Under the pieces are notes generated by a model. That model saw nothing but the letters and a program-made list of their open reading frames with translations. It was not told the DNA's origin and did not search any database. The translations under genes and the position numbers were made by a program. Shown here one piece after another: positions 15,001 to 35,096 of a stretch of DNA of 62,968 nt. Source of the stretch: Streptomyces sp. 35G-GA-8. Lineage in GTDB: Bacteria; Actinomycetota; Actinomycetes; Streptomycetales; Streptomycetaceae. Every line of letters starts with the position of its first letter. The first letter of the stretch is position 1. The stretch is from contig NZ_JAMHJQ010000005.1 of assembly GCF_023534745.1 (NCBI RefSeq), positions 262,920 to 325,887 on the forward strand, in the 5' to 3' direction.

Positions 15001-18000
15001 GCCCCCGGAACCGACCAGCCGCAACGACGCGTCCACGAACTCGCCGGCCAGCGAGTTCAGTACGACGTCGACGCCTTCGCCGCCCGTGACCCCGGCGAAC
15101 GCCGCCTCGAAATCAGTCGTACGGGACGACGCGATGTGATCGTCCGCCACCCCCAGCGACCGCAGCACCTCCCACTTGCCCTCACTCGCCGTCGCGAACA
15201 CCTCGGCCCCCAGATGACGCGCCACCTGGATCGCCGCCATACCCACACCACCCGCACCCGCGTGGATCAGCACCTTCTCACCACGCCGCACACCACCCAG
15301 CTCCACCAACGCGTAGTAGGCGGTGAGGAAGACGAGCGGCATCGACGCCGCCGTCTCCCACGACCAGCCGTCGGGCAGCCGGGTGAGCAGCCGTGCGTCA
15401 CCGACCACCTGCGAGCCGAAGCCGCCGGAGACCAGTCCGGTCACCGGGTCGCCGGGCCGCAGCCCGGTCACGTCGGGACCCACTTCGGTCACCACGCCCG
15501 CGGCCTCGCGTCCCATGCGTCCGGCGTCGCCGGGGTACATGTCGAGTGCCTTGAGGACATCGCGGAAGTTGACACCGGCGGCCCGTACGTCGATCCGTAC
15601 CTCGCTGCCGGTCAGCGGTTCGAGGACCTCGGGGAACGGGGCCAGGGTCAGCCCGTCCAGGCTGCCCTGCGTCTCGCTGTCGAGCCGCCAGGGCACCCCG
15701 GCCGGCGGCACCAGGCCCGTACCCGACTCCAGTCGCGTCAGCCGGCCTGCCAGGACCGCGCCGTCGCGGATCGCCACCTGGGGCTCGTCCGTGGTGAGGG
15801 ACTGTGCGAGCGACGCGGCGCCGTCGTCCGTGACGCCGAGGTCCACCAGGCCGAAGCAGCCGGGGTTCTCCGTCTGCGCGGAGCGCACCAGGCCCCACAC
15901 CGAGGCCGCCGCGACATCGGTGGCCTCCTCGTCACCGGCCGCCATCGCGCCCCTGGTGACGAACACCAGCCGTGAGCCGGCGAACCGCTCCTCGGCGGCG
16001 AGCCATCCCTGTGCGAGCGCCAGTACGTCGGTGGTCAGCGCGTGGGCGGACGCCACCACGCCGCCCCCGTTCCCGTCCGCGGCTCCGTCCGCGTCCCCGT
16101 CCCCGGCCCCGCCCCCGCCCCCGGCCACGGCGACCAGCACCACGTCCGGCACCGGGGACTCCCCCGCCGTCAGCGTCGCCAGATCGGCGTATGTCTCGAC
16201 GCGCGACCCCGAGGCCGCCAGTGCGTCGGCGAGCCCGAACGCGTCGGGCCCCACCAGCCCGAGAGTCGCGGGCACATCCGTACCGGAAGCCACCGGCACC
16301 GGAACCCAGTCGAGGCCGAACAGCGCGTCCCTGGCCAGCGCGGCGTCCTCGCTCAGCTCCTCGTTCGACACCGCCCGTACGAGCAGCGAATCGACCGAGG
16401 CGACCGGCGCACCGGACAGGTCGGCGACCATGATTGACACCGCACCGCCGCGGCCGGCGGCCGGGGCGATACGGACCCGGAGCGCGGAGGCGCCCGTGGC
16501 GTGGAGCGACGCGCCCTCCCACGAGAACGGCAGTCCTCCGTTGCCCTCCTCGCCGTCGCCCGCGAGGAGCGAGGCGTGCAGCGCGGCGTCGAGCAGCGCC
16601 GGGTGCAGTCCGAACGCCGCGGCGTCGCCCTCCGCGCTCTCCGGGAGCCTCACCTCCGCGAAGATCTCGTCGTCGCGCCGCCAGGCGGCGCGCAGGCCCT
16701 GGAACACCGGGCCGTACCCGAAGCCCAGCTCGGCGAACCGCTCGTAGCAGCCCTCCGCCGCCAGCGCCTCCGCGCCCTCCGGCGGCCATACCGTCGCGTC
16801 GAAGCCGCCGGCCGGGGTCGGGCCGCCGACCGTCAGCACACCCATGGCGTGCTGTGTCCACGACCGCTCGTCGGCGCCGTCGAGCCGGGAGTGCACGGTG
16901 ATCGAGCGTCGGTCCGTGTCGTCCGCGACCCCGACTCGCACCTGTACCTGGACCGCACCCCGCTCCGGGAGCACCAGCGGCGCGGCGAGCGTCAGCTCCT
17001 CGACCCGGTCGCAGCCGACCTCGTCACCGGCGCGGAACGCCAGATCGAGCAGGGCGGTGCCGGGCAGCAGGATCCGGCCCATGACCGCGTGATCGGCGAG
17101 CCAGGGGTGCGACTGGACGGACAGCCGTCCGGTGAACAACGCGCCCTCGCCCTCGGCGAGTTCGACAGCCGCGCCCAGCAACGGGTGCTCGGCGGAGCCG
17201 AGTCCGGCGGCACGGACATCACCGGCGGCACCGCCCTGGGAGCCGGCCGGCCAGATCCACTGGTGCTGGAAGGGGTAGGTGGGCACATCGACCCGTGACG
17301 CGCCGGTTCCTGCGAACACGGCCGCCCAGTCGACGGGAACGCCCCGCACGAACAGCCGCGCGAGAGCGGTGAGGGCGGCGGGTTCTCCCGCGCGGTTCTC
17401 GCGGAGCAGGGGTACGGTCACGGCGCCGTCCGGTACGGACTCCTGGGCCATGGCCGACAGCACCCCGTCAGGACCCAGCTCCAGGAAGGTGGTCACACCC
17501 TGGTCACCGAGGGTGCGTACGCCATCGGCGAAGCGGACGGCCTCGCGAACATGCCGTACCCAGTACTCGGCCGAGCACAGCTCCTGGGCCGACGCCAGGG
17601 CGCCGGTCAGGTTCGACACCACCGGGATACGGGGCGCCTCGTACGACAGCCCCTCGGCCACCGCCCGGAACCCGTCCAGCATCGGGTCCATCAGCGGCGA
17701 GTGGAAGGCGCCCGAGACCCGGAGCCTGCTCGTCTTGCGGCCCCGCTCCCCCAGCCGCGCCGCGATCTCCAGCACGGCGTCCTCCGCGCCGGAAATCACC
17801 ACGGACGAGGGGCCGTTGACGGCGGCGACGGACACCTCGCCGGACAGCAGGGCCGATACCTCGTCCTCGGTGGCCTGGACGGCGACCATCGCGCCACCGG
17901 CCGGCAGCGCCCGCATCAACGACGCTCGGGCCACCACCAACGCGCAGGCGTCCGCCAGCGAGAACACCCCCGCCACATGGGCAGCCGCGAGCTCACCGAT

Positions 18001-21000
18001 CGAATGACCGGCCACGAAGTCCGGCCGCACACCCCACGATTCGACCAGCCGGAACAGCGCCACCTCGACCGCGAACAACGCGGGCTGCGTGAAACCCGTG
18101 TCGTTCAGCGCCTCGGCGTCCTCGCCCCACATCACCTCACGCAGCGACTGCCCCAACTCGGCGTCCAGCAGCGCGAGTACGGAGTCCAGCGCCTCCGCGA
18201 ACTCCGGGAACCGGGCGTACAACTCACGCCCCATCCCCAGCCGTTGCGATCCCTGCCCCGAGAAGAGGAAGGCACGCTTGCCGGTGGCCACCGCACCCGA
18301 TACGGCCGCGGTGTCCGGTTCGGCCGCCGCCAGCGCCGTCAGCGCGCGCTCCGTGTCGGCGGGGTCGCCCGCCAGGACCACCGCGCGGTGGTCGAACACC
18401 GAACGGCCCGTCGCCAGCGAGAATCCGACGTCCACCGGCCGCGCTCCCGGGTCCGCCCCGACGACGAGGGACAGCAGCCGTCGTGCCTGATCCGCCAACG
18501 CCTGGGGTGTCCTGCCCGAGAGCATCCACGGCACCACGCCCGGCTCGACGCCCGGCTCCACGGACGGGACTTCGGATCCGGCGAGCACCGATCCCCGGAT
18601 GACGGTGGGCGGCTGCTCCAGGATGACATGGGCGTTCGTCCCACTGATCCCGAACGACGAGACACCCGCCCGGCGCGCACGACCGGCCTCCGGCCACTCC
18701 ACCTGCTCCGTCAGCAGCTCCACCGCGCCCGCCGACCAGTCGACATGCGTGGAGGGCTCGGTCACATGGAGCGTGCGCGGCAGCATTCCGTGCCGCATCG
18801 CCATGATCATCTTGATCACACCCGCCACACCGGCCGCCGCCTGCGTGTGACCGATGTTGGACTTCACGGAACCGAGCAGCAGCGGACGCTCCGGGTCGCG
18901 GTCACGGCCGTACGTCGCCAGCAGGGCCTGCGCCTCGATCGGGTCACCCAGCGTCGTACCCGTACCATGCGCCTCCACCACATCGACGTCGTCCGCCGTC
19001 AGTCCCCCACTGGCGAGAGCTTGCCTGATCACCCGCTGCTGCGAAGGACCGTTCGGGGCGGTGAGTCCGTTCGACGCGCCGTCCTGGTTGATCGCGCTGC
19101 CGCGCAGCACCGCCAGCACCTGGTGACCGTTGCGGCGCGCGTCCGACAGCCGCTCCAGTACGAGCATGCCGACGCCCTCCGACCAGGCGACGCCGTCGGC
19201 CGACTCGGAGAAGGCCTTGGACCGGCCGTCGGGGGCCAGGCCGCGGGCGCGGGAGAATTCGACGAAGGTGCTCGGGGTGGACATGACGGTGACACCGCCG
19301 GCCAGCGCCAGTGAGCATTCACCGCTGCGCAGGGCCCCCGCGGCCAGATGCATGCCGACCAGGGAGGAGGAGCACGCGGTGTCCACGGTCACCGCCGGGC
19401 CTTCGAGCCCCAGCGTGTAGGAGACCCGGCCGGAGGCCACGCTCGGCGCGCTGCCGTTGCCGCGGAAGGCTTCGTACTCCTCGCCGGTGAGCAGCGGTCC
19501 GTAGTCGTTGTACATGACGCCGGCGAACACACCGGTCCGGCTGTCGCGCAACGAGACGGGGTCGATGCCGGCCCGTTCGATCGCTTCCCAGGAGAGTTCG
19601 AGCAGCAGGCGCTGCTGCGAGTCGGTGGCCATGGCCTCACGCGGCGACATCCCGAAGAAGTCCGGGTCGAACTCGCCCGCCGTGTGCAGGAATCCGCCCT
19701 CGCGGACATGGGTCCTGCCGGGGTGGTCGGGGTCCGGGTCGTAGAGGCCGTCGAGGTCCCAGCCGCGGTTGGTGGGGAAGCCGGAAATGGCGTCGCCGCC
19801 CTCCGTGACGAGCCGCCAGAGGTCTTCGGGCGAGGTCACCCCGCCCGGGTAGCGGCAGGCCATGCCGACGATCACGATGGGGTCGTCGGCGACCGGCGAG
19901 GGCGCCGGTACCGGCGCGGCCGGTGCTTCGGCCCCGGTGCCGAGCAGTTCGTCGCGCATATGGTCGGCGAGGGCGCTCGGGGTCGGGTAGTCGAAGACCA
20001 TGGTCGCGGGCAGCCGCAGGCCGGTCACGGCGTTGAGGCCGTTGCGCAGCTCGACCGCCGTCAGCGAGTCGAAGCCGAGGTCCTGGAACTGGCGGGACTC
20101 CTCGACCTCCGCGGCGTCGGCGTGGCCGAGCACCTGGGCGACCTGGCCGCGTACGAGGTCGAGCAGGATCTCGCGGCGTTCGGCGGCGTTCAGTCCGGTG
20201 AGCCGCTGGGCGAGGCCGCCCGCCGTCTGCGAGACCTGGGCGGCGGCGCGCCTGCCGGGGGTGCGGATGAGGCCGCGCAGCAGCGGCGGGATCTCGCCCT
20301 GGGTACGGAGGACGGGCAGGTCGAGACGTACGGGGGCGACGGCCGGCGCGTCGGCGGCGAGGGCGGCGTCGAAGAGCGCCACGCCCTGGTCGACGGTGAG
20401 CGGCGGCATGCCGGAGCGCGCGATGCGCTCCACATCGATGTCGGTGAGGGTCCTGGTCATGCCGACGCTCTGGGTCCAGGGGCCCCAGGCGAGGGCGAGG
20501 CCGGGCAGTCCGTCGGCGCGCCGGTGGGTGGCGAGCGCGTCCAGGAAGGCGTTTCCGGCCGCGTAGTTGGCCTGGCCGGGGCTGCCGAGGGTGGCGGCGA
20601 CGGAGGAGAAGAGCACGAACGCGGCCAGGTCGTGTCCGCGGGTCAGTTCATGGAGGTTCCAGGCGGCGTCGACCTTGGGGCGCAGCACGCTGTCGAGGCG
20701 CGCCGGGGTCAGTGAGCCGATGACGCCGTCGTCGACGACACCGGCGGTGTGGACGACGGCGGTGAGCGGGTGGGCGGCGGGGACGGTCGCCAGCAGTTCC
20801 GCGAGGGCGGTCCGGTCGGTGACGTCGCAGGGGGCGACGGTCACCTGGGCGCCCCGCGCGGCGAGTTCGGCCTTGAGCGTCTCGGCGCCGTCGGCGGCGG
20901 GGCCGCGGCGGCTGACGAGCAGCAGGTGCCGTACGCCGTGCTCGGCGACCAGGTGCCGGGCGAGGACGCCGCCGAGTCCGCCCGTGCCGCCGGTGATGAG

Positions 21001-24000
21001 GACGGTGCCCTCGCTGTTCCAGACGGCCCGCTCCTCGGGGACGGCGGCGGGGACGGTGCTCTGGACGCGGGTCAGCCGGGCGGCGAGCAGTTCTCCGCCG
21101 CGTACCGCGAGGTCGGGTTCGTCGGCCGTCGCCGCGAGTGCGGAGAGGAGAAGAGCCGGCACGGCCTCCGGGGGGAGTGAGGCCGTGCCGGGGTCGGGGG
21201 CCCCTCGGGAAAGTCCCGTCCGGCTCGGAAGTTCCAGGTCCAGGAGACCGAAGCGTCCGGGGTTCTCCGTCCTGGCCGTGCGTACGAGGCCGTGGACCGA
21301 GGCGGCGGCGAGGTCGTCGCCCGTGAGCGCGCCATGGGTGACGAACACGAGGCGCGCGTCGGCGAACCGGTCCTCGTCCAGCCACTGCTGTACGTCGTCG
21401 AGGACGCGGGCACCCAGCGCGTGGGTGGCCGCCACGACACCCCCGTCCGTGCCCCGGGACGCGCCGTCTGATGTGCCGTCGGATGCGCCGTCGGATGCGC
21501 CGTCGGCGGCGATCAGGACCACGCCGGGAACCGGGCCGTCCGAGGCCGCGAGCGCGTCCAGGCCGGGGTGTGCCGTCACCGGGGCGCCCGCCGTACGCAG
21601 GACGTCGGCCATGCCGAGCGGGTCGGCGCCGATCACCGCCACCGCGTCGGGTCCGGCCGGGGCCGTGCCCTTCACCGCGGTCCACTCCACGCGGAACAGC
21701 GAGTCCCGGTGTACCGCGCCGGAGTTGTCGGGGCTCTCGGTGGGGACCGTGCGGGAGACGAGGGAGTCTACGGAGAGGACCGGGCCGCCCGCCGCGTCGT
21801 ACACCGCGATGGAGACGGTGTCGTCGCCCGCCGGGGACAGCCGGGCGCGTACCGCCGTGGCGCCCGAGGCGATCAGTGACACGCCCTCCCAGGCGAACGG
21901 CAGGCCGCCCCGGCTGATCGCGCCGAGGTCGGTGAAGGCCGCCGCGTGCTGGGCCGCGTCGAGCAGCGCCGGGTGGAGGCCGAAGGCGCTCGCGTCGGTG
22001 CCCGCGCCCTCCGGGAGGGCGACGTCGGCGTACACCTCGTCACCGAGCCGCCAGGCGGCGCGCAGTCCCTGGAAGACGGGGCCGTAGTCGAAGCCGAGTC
22101 CGGCGAGCCGTTCGTAGCAGCCGTCGAGGTCGACGGGTTCCGCGCCGGCGGGCGGCCATACGGTGGCGTCGAAGCCGGGGTCGGGGGCGCCCGTGCCGGG
22201 GGCGACGACACCGGTGGCGTGCTGCGACCAGGGGAGGTCGAAGCCGTCCTCGGCGCGTGAGTAGATGCCCAGCGGGCGGCGTCCCGCGGCGTCGGCGGCG
22301 CCGACGCGCACCTGGAGCTGGACGGCGCCGTGCTCGGGCAGTGCCAGCGGCGCGGCGAGGGCCAGTTCCTCGACCCGGCCGCAGTCGACCTCGTCACCGG
22401 CGCGGACGGCGAGTTCGACGAAGGCCGTGCCGGGCAGCAGGGCGCGGCCCCGCACGCCGTGGTCGGCGAGCCAGGGGTGGGACCGCGTGGACAGCCGGCT
22501 GGTGAACAGCGCGCCCTCGCCGTCGGCCAGTTCGACGGCCGCGCCGAGCAGCGGGTGTCCGGCGGAGCCGAGTCCGGCGGCGCGGATGTCGTCGGCCGTG
22601 TCGGGTCCGGCGGCCGGCCAGTAGCGCCGGCGCTGGAACGGGTAGGTGGGCAGGTCGACGCGGCGGGCGCCGGAGCCGTCGTAGAGACCGGCCCAGCGCA
22701 CGGTGGCGCCGCGGACGTGGATCCGCGCGAGGGCGGTGACCGCGGCCAGTTCCTCGGGGCGGTCCTTGCGCAGCAGCGGCACCATCGCGGCCCGCTCCGT
22801 CAGCGAGTCCTGTGCCATGGCGGAGAGGACGCCGTCGGGGCCCAGCTCCAGCAGGGTGGTGACGCCGCGTCCGGTGAGGGTGCGGACGCCGTCGGCGAAC
22901 CGTACGGCTTCGCGGACATGCCGTACCCAGTAGGCGGCGGAGCACAGCTCCGCGACGTCGGCGATCCGCCCGGTCACGTTCGACACGACGGGGATCGTGG
23001 GTTCCTCGTACGTCAGGCTCTCCGCGACGGCGCGGAACTCCGTCAGCATCGGCTCCATGAGCGGCGAGTGGAAGGCATGCGAGACGCGCAGCCGGCTGGT
23101 CTTGCGGCCCTGCTCCTCGAAGTGGGCGGCGACGGCCCCTACGGCGTTCTCGTCACCGGCGATCACCACGGACGTGGGTCCGTTGACGGCGGCGATCGAC
23201 ACCCGTTCGGTGACCCCGGTGAGCCGCGCGGCGATCTCGTCCTCGGTGGCCCGTACGGCGACCATGACGCCGCCGGCGGGCAGGGCCGCCATCAGCGAGG
23301 CGCGGGCGGCGACGAGACGGCAGGCGTCCTCCAGCGAGAACACACCCGCCACATGGGCGGCCGCGATCTCGCCGATGGAGTGGCCGCCGACGAAGTCGGG
23401 GGTGACGCCGAGCGAGGCGACGAGGCGGTAGAGCGCGACCTCGACGGCGAAGAGCGCGGGCTGTGTCCAGCGGGTGTCGTCGAGCGGGTCGGGGTCGGTT
23501 CCCCAGACGATGTCGCGCAGCGGGCGGTCGAGATGGGGGGCGAGCGCGTCGGCGGCGGCGTCGAAGGCTTCGGCGAACACCGGGAACCGGGCGTGGAGTT
23601 CGCGCCCCATGCCGAGGCGCTGGGAGCCCTGGCCGGAGAAGAGTACGGCGAGCGGGCCCTCGTCGGCGACGCCGTCGGCGAGCACGGTGGGGGGTTCGGT
23701 GGCATCGGTCGCGTCGGCGAGCAGTACGGACCGGTACTCGAAGACCGAGCGCCCCGTGGCGAGGGAGTGGCCGATATCGGCGGGCCGGGTCCCGGGGTTG
23801 CGCTCGATGAAGGAGAGCAGCCGGGCGCGCTGGTCGGCCAGGGCGGCGGCGGACCGCCCGGAGAGGGCCCAGGGGACGACACCGGGCGGCGTCGAGTCCT
23901 CGGCGGGGGCGTTGTCGCCGGAGGCGCCCTCGGCGGGGGCGCTCTCGGTGGCCGGCGGGGCCTGTTCGAGGATCACATGCGCGTTGGTGCCGCTGACGCC

Positions 24001-25326
24001 GAAGGAGGAGACGGCGGCGCGCCGGGCCCGGCCCGTCTCGGGCCAGGCGACGGGCCGGTCGAGCAGTTCGATGGAGCCGGTGCTCCAGTCGACGTCGTGG
24101 GAGGGCTCGCCCACGTGCAGGCTGCGCGGCATCAGTCCGTGCCGCATCGCCATGATCATCTTGATGACACCGGCGGCGCCCGAGGCCGCCTGGGTGTGCC
24201 CGATGTTCGACTTGACCGACCCCAGCCGCAGCGGCCGTTCGCGGTCCTGGCCGTAGGTGGCCAGCAGGGCCCCCGCCTCGATCGGGTCGCCGAGGGTCGT
24301 CCCCGTACCGTGCGCCTCGACGATGTCCACCTCGGCGGGCGACAGCCGGGCGTTCTCCAGGGCGGCGCGAATGACACGCCGCTGCGAGGGGCCGTGCGGT
24401 GCGGACAGGCCGTTGGACGCGCCGTCCTGGTTGATCGCGCTGCCGCGCAGGACCGCCAGCACCGGGTGGCCGGCCCGCCGGGCGTCCGAGAGACGTTCCA
24501 GTACGAGGACGGCGGCGCCCTCGCCCCAGCCGGTGCCGTCCGCGTCCTGGGAGAACGACTTGCAGCGGCCGTCGGCGGCCATGCCGCTCTGGGCGGTGAA
24601 GGAGACGAACGGTCCTGGCGTCGCCATCACGGAGGCGCCGCCCGCCAGGGCCATGGAGCACTCGCCGTTGCGCAGGGACTGCGCCGCCCAGTGCAGGGCG
24701 ACGAGTGAGGAGGAGCAGGCGGTGTCGACGGTGACGGCGGGGCCCTCGGCGCCGAGCGTGTAGGAGAGCCGGCCCGAGATGACGCTCGCGGCGTGCCCGG
24801 TGGTCGAGTACAGCTCGGCGTCCTCGTCGGACGCCTTGATGACCGTGGCGTAGTCCTGCCCGGCCGTGCCGACGAACACCCCGGCCCGGCTGCCGCGCAG
24901 TGTGTCCGGGTCGATTCCGGCGCGCTCCAGGGCCTCCCAGGCGACTTCCAGCAGCAGCCGCTGCTGGGGGTCCATGGCGACGGCCTCACGCGGGGAGATC
25001 CCGAAGAACCCGGGGTCGAAGTCCGCCATGTCGTAGAGGAACCCGCCCTCCTGGGCGAGGCTGCGGCCGGGCCCGTCCCCGGCGAGCCGTTCCAGGTCCC
25101 AGCCGCGGTCGGCGGGGAAGGCGGCCATGACGTCGCGGCCCTCGGTGACCAGTTCCCACAGGTCCTCGGGGGAGGTCACCCCGCCGGGATAGCGGCAGCC
25201 GATCCCGACGACGGCGATGGGCTCCTCGGCAGCGGCCACCAGCCGCTGGTTCTGCTGACGGAGCCGCTCGATCTCCTTCAGGGAGGACCGCAGCGCCTCG
25301 ACGTACTTGTTGGTGGACGTGCTCAT
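1..25326 (-). CDS. nysC: Type I modular polyketide synthase, NysC/AmphC type, modules 3-7 (3' end outside window)
   Basis: Extends the polyene chain. The start is an ATG at 25324-25326 preceded by GGAGAG. The frame is open to base 1 (8442 codons), so the C-terminus is missing. A charged N-terminal docking helix (residues 1-33) precedes the first KS. Module 3 (KS ~34-455 with Cys204, AT ~560, DH ~922, KR ~1440, ACP Ser ~1752). Module 4 (KS ~1812, AT ~2355, DH ~2745, ER ~3195-3525, KR ~3535, ACP ~3849). Module 5 (KS ~3912, ACP ~5600) and module 6 (KS ~5665, ACP ~7345) are KS-AT-DH-KR-ACP. Module 7 has KS ~7408, AT ~7945 and a DH cut by the window edge. All ATs have GHSIGE and, except in module 4 (GAFH), the malonyl motif HAFH. 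The DHs keep HxxxGxxxxP. The KRs carry LDD or VDD (B type). NysC itself has six modules, so about one and a half modules should lie to the left. Confidence 0.95.
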   Translation of the reverse strand, partial: MSTSTNKYVEALRSSLKEIERLRQQNQRLVAAAEEPIAVVGIGCRYPGGVTSPEDLWELVTEGRDVMAAFPADRGWDLERLAGDGPGRSLAQEGGFLYDMADFDPGFFGISPREAVAMDPQQRLLLEVAWEALERAGIDPDTLRGSRAGVFVGTAGQDYATVIKASDEDAELYSTTGHAASVISGRLSYTLGAEGPAVTVDTACSSSLVALHWAAQSLRNGECSMALAGGASVMATPGPFVSFTAQSGMAADGRCKSFSQDADGTGWGEGAAVLVLERLSDARRAGHPVLAVLRGSAINQDGASNGLSAPHGPSQRRVIRAALENARLSPAEVDIVEAHGTGTTLGDPIEAGALLATYGQDRERPLRLGSVKSNIGHTQAASGAAGVIKMIMAMRHGLMPRSLHVGEPSHDVDWSTGSIELLDRPVAWPETGRARRAAVSSFGVSGTNAHVILEQAPPATESAPAEGASGDNAPAEDSTPPGVVPWALSGRSAAALADQRARLLSFIERNPGTRPADIGHSLATGRSVFEYRSVLLADATDATEPPTVLADGVADEGPLAVLFSGQGSQRLGMGRELHARFPVFAEAFDAAADALAPHLDRPLRDIVWGTDPDPLDDTRWTQPALFAVEVALYRLVASLGVTPDFVGGHSIGEIAAAHVAGVFSLEDACRLVAARASLMAALPAGGVMVAVRATEDEIAARLTGVTERVSIAAVNGPTSVVIAGDENAVGAVAAHFEEQGRKTSRLRVSHAFHSPLMEPMLTEFRAVAESLTYEEPTIPVVSNVTGRIADVAELCSAAYWVRHVREAVRFADGVRTLTGRGVTTLLELGPDGVLSAMAQDSLTERAAMVPLLRKDRPEELAAVTALARIHVRGATVRWAGLYDGSGARRVDLPTYPFQRRRYWPAAGPDTADDIRAAGLGSAGHPLLGAAVELADGEGALFTSRLSTRSHPWLADHGVRGRALLPGTAFVELAVRAGDEVDCGRVEELALAAPLALPEHGAVQLQVRVGAADAAGRRPLGIYSRAEDGFDLPWSQHATGVVAPGTGAPDPGFDATVWPPAGAEPVDLDGCYERLAGLGFDYGPVFQGLRAAWRLGDEVYADVALPEGAGTDASAFGLHPALLDAAQHAAAFTDLGAISRGGLPFAWEGVSLIASGATAVRARLSPAGDDTVSIAVYDAAGGPVLSVDSLVSRTVPTESPDNSGAVHRDSLFRVEWTAVKGTAPAGPDAVAVIGADPLGMADVLRTAGAPVTAHPGLDALAASDGPVPGVVLIAADGASDGASDGTSDGASRGTDGGVVAATHALGARVLDDVQQWLDEDRFADARLVFVTHGALTGDDLAAASVHGLVRTARTENPGRFGLLDLELPSRTGLSRGAPDPGTASLPPEAVPALLLSALAATADEPDLAVRGGELLAARLTRVQSTVPAAVPEERAVWNSEGTVLITGGTGGLGGVLARHLVAEHGVRHLLLVSRRGPAADGAETLKAELAARGAQVTVAPCDVTDRTALAELLATVPAAHPLTAVVHTAGVVDDGVIGSLTPARLDSVLRPKVDAAWNLHELTRGHDLAAFVLFSSVAATLGSPGQANYAAGNAFLDALATHRRADGLPGLALAWGPWTQSVGMTRTLTDIDVERIARSGMPPLTVDQGVALFDAALAADAPAVAPVRLDLPVLRTQGEIPPLLRGLIRTPGRRAAAQVSQTAGGLAQRLTGLNAAERREILLDLVRGQVAQVLGHADAAEVEESRQFQDLGFDSLTAVELRNGLNAVTGLRLPATMVFDYPTPSALADHMRDELLGTGAEAPAAPVPAPSPVADDPIVIVGMACRYPGGVTSPEDLWRLVTEGGDAISGFPTNRGWDLDGLYDPDPDHPGRTHVREGGFLHTAGEFDPDFFGMSPREAMATDSQQRLLLELSWEAIERAGIDPVSLRDSRTGVFAGVMYNDYGPLLTGEEYEAFRGNGSAPSVASGRVSYTLGLEGPAVTVDTACSSSLVGMHLAAGALRSGECSLALAGGVTVMSTPSTFVEFSRARGLAPDGRSKAFSESADGVAWSEGVGMLVLERLSDARRNGHQVLAVLRGSAINQDGASNGLTAPNGPSQQRVIRQALASGGLTADDVDVVEAHGTGTTLGDPIEAQALLATYGRDRDPERPLLLGSVKSNIGHTQAAAGVAGVIKMIMAMRHGMLPRTLHVTEPSTHVDWSAGAVELLTEQVEWPEAGRARRAGVSSFGISGTNAHVILEQPPTVIRGSVLAGSEVPSVEPGVEPGVVPWMLSGRTPQALADQARRLLSLVVGADPGARPVDVGFSLATGRSVFDHRAVVLAGDPADTERALTALAAAEPDTAAVSGAVATGKRAFLFSGQGSQRLGMGRELYARFPEFAEALDSVLALLDAELGQSLREVMWGEDAEALNDTGFTQPALFAVEVALFRLVESWGVRPDFVAGHSIGELAAAHVAGVFSLADACALVVARASLMRALPAGGAMVAVQATEDEVSALLSGEVSVAAVNGPSSVVISGAEDAVLEIAARLGERGRKTSRLRVSGAFHSPLMDPMLDGFRAVAEGLSYEAPRIPVVSNLTGALASAQELCSAEYWVRHVREAVRFADGVRTLGDQGVTTFLELGPDGVLSAMAQESVPDGAVTVPLLRENRAGEPAALTALARLFVRGVPVDWAAVFAGTGASRVDVPTYPFQHQWIWPAGSQGGAAGDVRAAGLGSAEHPLLGAAVELAEGEGALFTGRLSVQSHPWLADHAVMGRILLPGTALLDLAFRAGDEVGCDRVEELTLAAPLVLPERGAVQVQVRVGVADDTDRRSITVHSRLDGADERSWTQHAMGVLTVGGPTPAGGFDATVWPPEGAEALAAEGCYERFAELGFGYGPVFQGLRAAWRRDDEIFAEVRLPESAEGDAAAFGLHPALLDAALHASLLAGDGEEGNGGLPFSWEGASLHATGASALRVRIAPAAGRGGAVSIMVADLSGAPVASVDSLLVRAVSNEELSEDAALARDALFGLDWVPVPVASGTDVPATLGLVGPDAFGLADALAASGSRVETYADLATLTAGESPVPDVVLVAVAGGGGGAGDGDADGAADGNGGGVVASAHALTTDVLALAQGWLAAEERFAGSRLVFVTRGAMAAGDEEATDVAAASVWGLVRSAQTENPGCFGLVDLGVTDDGAASLAQSLTTDEPQVAIRDGAVLAGRLTRLESGTGLVPPAGVPWRLDSETQGSLDGLTLAPFPEVLEPLTGSEVRIDVRAAGVNFRDVLKALDMYPGDAGRMGREAAGVVTEVGPDVTGLRPGDPVTGLVSGGFGSQVVGDARLLTRLPDGWSWETAASMPLVFLTAYYALVELGGVRRGEKVLIHAGAGGVGMAAIQVARHLGAEVFATASEGKWEVLRSLGVADDHIASSRTTDFEAAFAGVTGGEGVDVVLNSLAGEFVDASLRLVGSGGRFLEMGKTDIRDAGELPEGLDYQAFDLGWVEPDGIQRMLVAVMDLFQQGALEPLPVRSWDVRRARDAFRFMSMARHVGKIVLTMPRVWDTEGTVLITGGTGGLGGVLARHLVAEHGVRRLVLTSRRGLSAEGATELVAELTAQGAEVSVEACDVADRDALAGLLSAIPEERPLTAVVHTAGVLDDGIIGSLTPERLARVLRPKADAAWHLHELTRDLDLAAFVVFSSVSGVIGGAGQGNYAAGNAFLDALAGHRQAAGLPGVSLAWGAWNQGAGMTSGLGEADLRRAAEAGMPLLSVDQGVSLFDAALATGQAAVAPVRLDLSVFRARDAVPPLLRGLVRTTARRTAVAGPGARTDAGLAERLAGLERAERHETLLTLVRGQAALVLGHASGDGVDPARAFRDLGFDSLTAVELRNRLNTATGLRLPATMVFDYPTVEALAEHLLDELVGPDADMATDAATPELSRALLDDDPVVVVGMSCRFPGGIGSPEDLWRVVTEGADVVSDFPVNRGWDVDALYNPDPEHMGTSYTRQGGFLHDAGEFDPAFFGMSPREAMATDSQQRLLLETSWEAIERAGIDPVSLRDSQTGVFAGVMYGGYNTALSGKEFEGFQGQGSALSVASGRVSYTFGFEGPAVTVDTACSSSLVAMHLAAQALRSGECSLALAGGVTVMSIPDTFVEFSRQRGLAPDGRSKPFSESADGVGWSEGIGMLLLERQSDARRNGHEILAVVRGSAVNQDGASNGLTAPNGPSQQRVIRQALASGGLSPADVDVVEAHGTGTTLGDPIEAQALLATYGRDRDPERPLLLGSVKSNLGHTQAAAGAAGVIKMIMAMHHGVLPRTLNVTEPSSHVDWSAGAVELLTEPVEWPEAGRARRAGVSSFGISGTNAHVILEQPVTVLQGTVVAGPEAPVVEPGVVPWVLSGKTPEALRGQAGRLLSYIQARPELRPVDIGFSLATGRSKFDHRAVVSAGERAETVRALAGLAVGEPDALAVSGAVVGGRTAVLFSGQGSQRLGMGRELYGRFPVFAEALDSVLALLDGELGRDLRAVMWGEDDGLLNDTAFTQPALFAVEVALFRLVESWGVRPEFVAGHSIGEVAAAYVAGVFSLEDACALVVARARLMGALPDGGAMVAVRATEDEVLPLLFERADQVSVAAVNGPSSVVISGHEDVVLEVAARLEEQGRKATWLRVSHAFHSPLMDPMLDGFRAVAEGLSYEAPRIAVVSNLTGGLASAEELCSAEYWVRHVREAVRFADGVRTLGEQGVTTFLELGPDGVLSAMARESAPDDALTVPVLRKNRAEELSAVTALAQLHVRGAAVDWAGFFAGTGASRVDVPTYAFEHRTFWPDGMRGGADAAAIGLVAAGHPLLNGVVELAEGEGVLLTGRLSVRSHSWLADHAVMGRILVPGTALLELAVRAGDEAGCDRVEELTLAAPLVLPERGAVQTQVRVGVADESGRRAVAIHSRLEGEVEAPWTQHATGVLVVGAGAGAGAGVDFDASVWPPVGAEPVDLEGFYDARAAEGFAYGPVFQGLRAAWHRDGEVFAEVSLPDGVEGEAEAFGLHPALLDAGLHSAWFVGASVDGSDRLGGGVPFSWSGVSLQASGASSVRVRLVRGVDGEVSIAVADVTGAPVASVESLAMRALSAEALSDEGGPTRDALFRLEWLPVAAASTSTPQRIAVLGQDSLGLVEALRAAGAEAELSADSAGLVAGASVVPGVVLIPVAGDPGADMADSVRALTRRVLGQLQERLADERFAESRFVFVTRGAVGGADVAAAAVRGLVRSAQSENPGCFGLVDLDPAGPVTLPLLPLSVLNADEPQVIVRDGEVLAGRLVRAAGAGLPANLAWDGDGSVLITGGTGGLGAVVARHLVAEHGVRRLLLVSRRGLAAEGAEELVAQLELQGTEVRVAACDVADRGALAELLAGHTVSAVVHAAGVLDDGVVGSLTPERLDKVLRPKADAAWNLHELTREHELSAFVVFSSAAALFGSAGQGNYAAGNAFLDALMEHRRDEGLPGVSLAWGPWDQSGGMTGTLSEADAERMARAGVPALSVELGVALFDAALVTGDAVVAPVRLDLSVLRGRGEVPPLLRSLIRSRSRRAAAVAGSATAAGLVERLAGLTVVERQEVLLDLVRGQVALVLGHADGNAVNPGRAFRELGFDSLTAVELRNRLNTASGLRLPATMAFDYPTVQTLVDHLLDELLGSEAAVAVPAATRTAVVADDPIVVVGMSCRYPGDVASPEDLWRLVTEGADAISGFPTNRGWDVDGLFDPDPDHMGTSYTREGGFLHTADEFDPAFFGMSPREALATDSQQRLLLEASWEAIERAGIDPVSLKGSTTGVFAGVMYSDYTTLLGGPEFEGFQGGGSTSLASGRVSYTLGLEGPAVTVDTACSSSLVAMHWAMQALRSGECSLALAGGVTVMSTPTVFVDFSRQRGLSPDGRCKAFSESADGVGWSEGVGMLVLERLSDARRNGHQVLAVVRGSAVNQDGASNGLTAPNGPSQQRVIRQALASGGLTADDVDVVEAHGTGTTLGDPIEAQALLATYGRDRDPERPLLLGSVKANIGHTQAAAGVAGVIKMIMAMRHGVLPRTLHVDAPSSHVDWSAGAVELLTEPVEWPEAGRARRAAVSSFGISGTNAHIILEQPATVIRGTVVARPEAPAVEPGVVPWVLSGKTPEALRGQAGRLLSHVQSGPQPRPVDVGYSLATGRSVFDNNAVVLAGDSADAVRALTALASGEPDALAVSGAVVGGRTAVLFSGQGSQRLGMGRELYGRFPVFAEALDSVLELLDGELGCSLREVMWGEDDESLNDTGFTQPALFAVEVALFRLVESWGVRPDFVAGHSIGEVVAAYVAGVFSLEDACGLVVARASLMRALPVGGSMMAVQATEEEVLPLLSDGVSIAAINGPASVVVSGDEDGVLAVAARLAERGRKTARLRVSHAFHSPLMRPMLDDFRTVAEGLSFAVPCIPVVSNLTGGLASGEELCSAEYWVRHVREAVRFADGVRTLAEQGVSTFLELGPDGVLSAMAQESVPDGAATVPILRKDRPEESTAVAALAQLHVRGVAVDWAGFFAGTGASRVDLPTYAFEHQAFWPRSRRGGADDAAAIGLVAAGHPLLNGVVELAEGEGVVLTGRLSAQTHPWLTDHAVMGRVLLPGTALLELAVRAGDEVGCDRVEELTLAAPLTLPDSGAVQTQVRVGVADESGRRTVAIHSRAEGEVESAWTQHASGVLAVGDGVGVGSDFDASVWPPVDAEPVDLDGFYDARAAEGFAYGPVFQGLRAVWSRDGEVFAEVSLPEGAQGDVEGFGLHPALLDAGLHAAWFVDSSVDGVDRGSGGVPFSWGGVSLQASGASSVRVRLVRGVDGEVSIAVADVTGAPVASVESLAMRALSAEALSDEGASARDALFRLDWTPVSTQAAATSQTIAVAGQDTLGLAESLRDAGADLELVADLAALGVAGALVPGVVLIPVVGEPGAGMADSVRALTHRVLGQVQERLADERFAECRFVFVTRGAVGGHDVAAAAVRGLVRSAQSESPGCFGLVDLDPAGPVVLPLSALGGDEPQVIVRGGQVLAGRVVRAAVAEPAARPVWDGDGSVLITGGTGGLGAVVARHLVAEHGVRRLLLVSRRGLAADGAEALTDELTERGAEVSIEACDVADRGALAELLARHRVSAVVHAAGVLDDGVVGSLTPERLDKVLRPKADAAWNLHELMRGQDLSAFVVFSSIAALFGSAGQGNYAAGNAFLDALMELRRDEGLPGVSLAWGPWDQSGGMTGTLSEADAERMARAGVPALSVEQGVALFDAAVSTGDVVVAPVRLDLSVLRAQGEVPPLLRSLIRSRSRRAAAVAGSATAAGLVERLGRLTVVERQEVLLDLVRGQVALVLGHADGNAVNPGRAFRDLGFDSLTSVELRNRLSTVTGLRLPATMVFDYPTVETLVDHLLDELLGSDAAVAGPAGTRTAAVADDPIVVVGMSCRYPGGVASPEDLWRLVTEGSDVISAFPTNRGWDVDGLFDPDPDHKGTSYTRSGGFLHDAGEFDPAFFGMSPREALATDSQQRLLLETSWEAIERAGIDPVSLKGSTTGVFAGVMYNDYSAVLGGPEFEGFQGSGSSPSLASGRVSYTLGLEGPAVTVDTACSSSLVAMHWAMQALRSGECSLALAGGVTVMSTPSVFVDFARQRGLSPDGRCKAFSESADGVGWSEGVGMLVLERLSDARRNGHEILAVVRGSAVNQDGASNGLTAPNGPSQQRVIRQALAGGGLVAEDVDVVEAHGTGTRLGDPIEAQALLAEYGRDRDPERPLLLGSVKSNIGHTQAAAGVAGVIKMIMAMRHGVVPRTLHIDAPSSHVDWSEGAVELLTEQTPWPEVGRVRRAGVSSFGISGTNAHIILEQPTTVIQGTVMGSQDAPKTEPGVVPWVLSGRTDEALRGQAAKLLSSIESRPELRPVDVGFSLVTGRSTFDHRAVVLAGDSADAVRALTALASGDLDRSAVSGAVLGGRTAVLFSGQGSQRLGMGRELYGRFPVFAEALDSVLALLDGELGCSLREVMWGEDADLLNDTGFAQPALFAVEVALFRLVESWGVRPDFVAGHSIGEVAAAYVAGVFSLEDACGLVVARASLMRALPVGGSMMAVQATEEEVLPLLSDGVSIAAINGPASVVVSGDEDGVLAVAAELAERGRKTTRLRVSHAFHSPLMRPMLDDFRTVAEGLSFAAPCIPVVSNLTGGLASAEELCSPEYWVRHVREAVRFADGVRTLGEQGVATFLELGPDGVLSAMAQESVPDGAATVPILRKDRPEESTAVAALAQLYVRGVPADWSVLFAGAGARRVELPTYAFQRTWFWPAGPLGGTADVRAAGLGSAEHPLLGAAVELAAGQGVLVTGRLSVQSHPWLADHVVMGRVLVPGTALLEVVIRAGDEVGCGRVVELTLAAPLVLPERGAVQVQVAVGVPDESGRRSVGVYSRPEDMADAPWTQHATGSLTTTDITVTDPGFDATVWPPTGA
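583..13590. repeat. Near-identical tandem PKS modules 5, 6 and 7, period about 5.24 kb
   Basis: Consecutive modules of the nysC-type gene repeat at DNA level. With an offset of 5235 bp, 583-707 equals 5818-5942 and about 1029-1212 equals 6264-6447 exactly (AT of modules 7 and 6). A similar tract at 4803-4970 recurs near 10045-10210 (DH/KR of modules 6 and 5). Between the tracts, identity drops. This mosaic suggests duplication followed by gene conversion. Confidence 0.85.
14646..15391 (-). repeat. ER/KR-junction repeat, copy 1 (module 4), matches 62223-62968
   Basis: The ER coding region of module 4 aligns with the ER of the nysJ-type gene at an offset of 47,577 bp. Positions 15079-15391 are identical by eye to 62656-62968; short divergent patches occur near 14725-14745 and 14848-14920. 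Downstream in the KR the two copies diverge clearly. Confidence 0.9.
21461..21508 (-). repeat. Four copies of a 12-bp unit in the module 3 DH-KR linker
   Basis: The unit on the plus strand is GCGCCGTCGGAT with small changes, coding for repeats of D-G-A-S. It lies in the non-catalytic stretch before the KR, so length changes in steps of four residues would keep the frame. Confidence 0.85.
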
Positions 25327-25416
25327 CGGACTCTCCAGATCTCATTCGGTTCGCAGGTGCCGCACGACCGGCGACATCCGCCCGGCGCCAGGGGGGCGGA
25401 CGTCGCCTCGGGTGGA

Positions 25417-35052
<9,636 letters not shown>

Positions 35053-35096
35053 CGGTCCGTCCTCATCATCGGGTCGCGAACGAAAGCAACAATTCT

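Noticed and set aside
583-15391. Regularly spaced repeats considered as a mobile element or CRISPR
   Set aside because: The repeats are PKS module and domain copies in one reading frame; no transposase, terminal inverted repeats or short-repeat/spacer pattern was seen.
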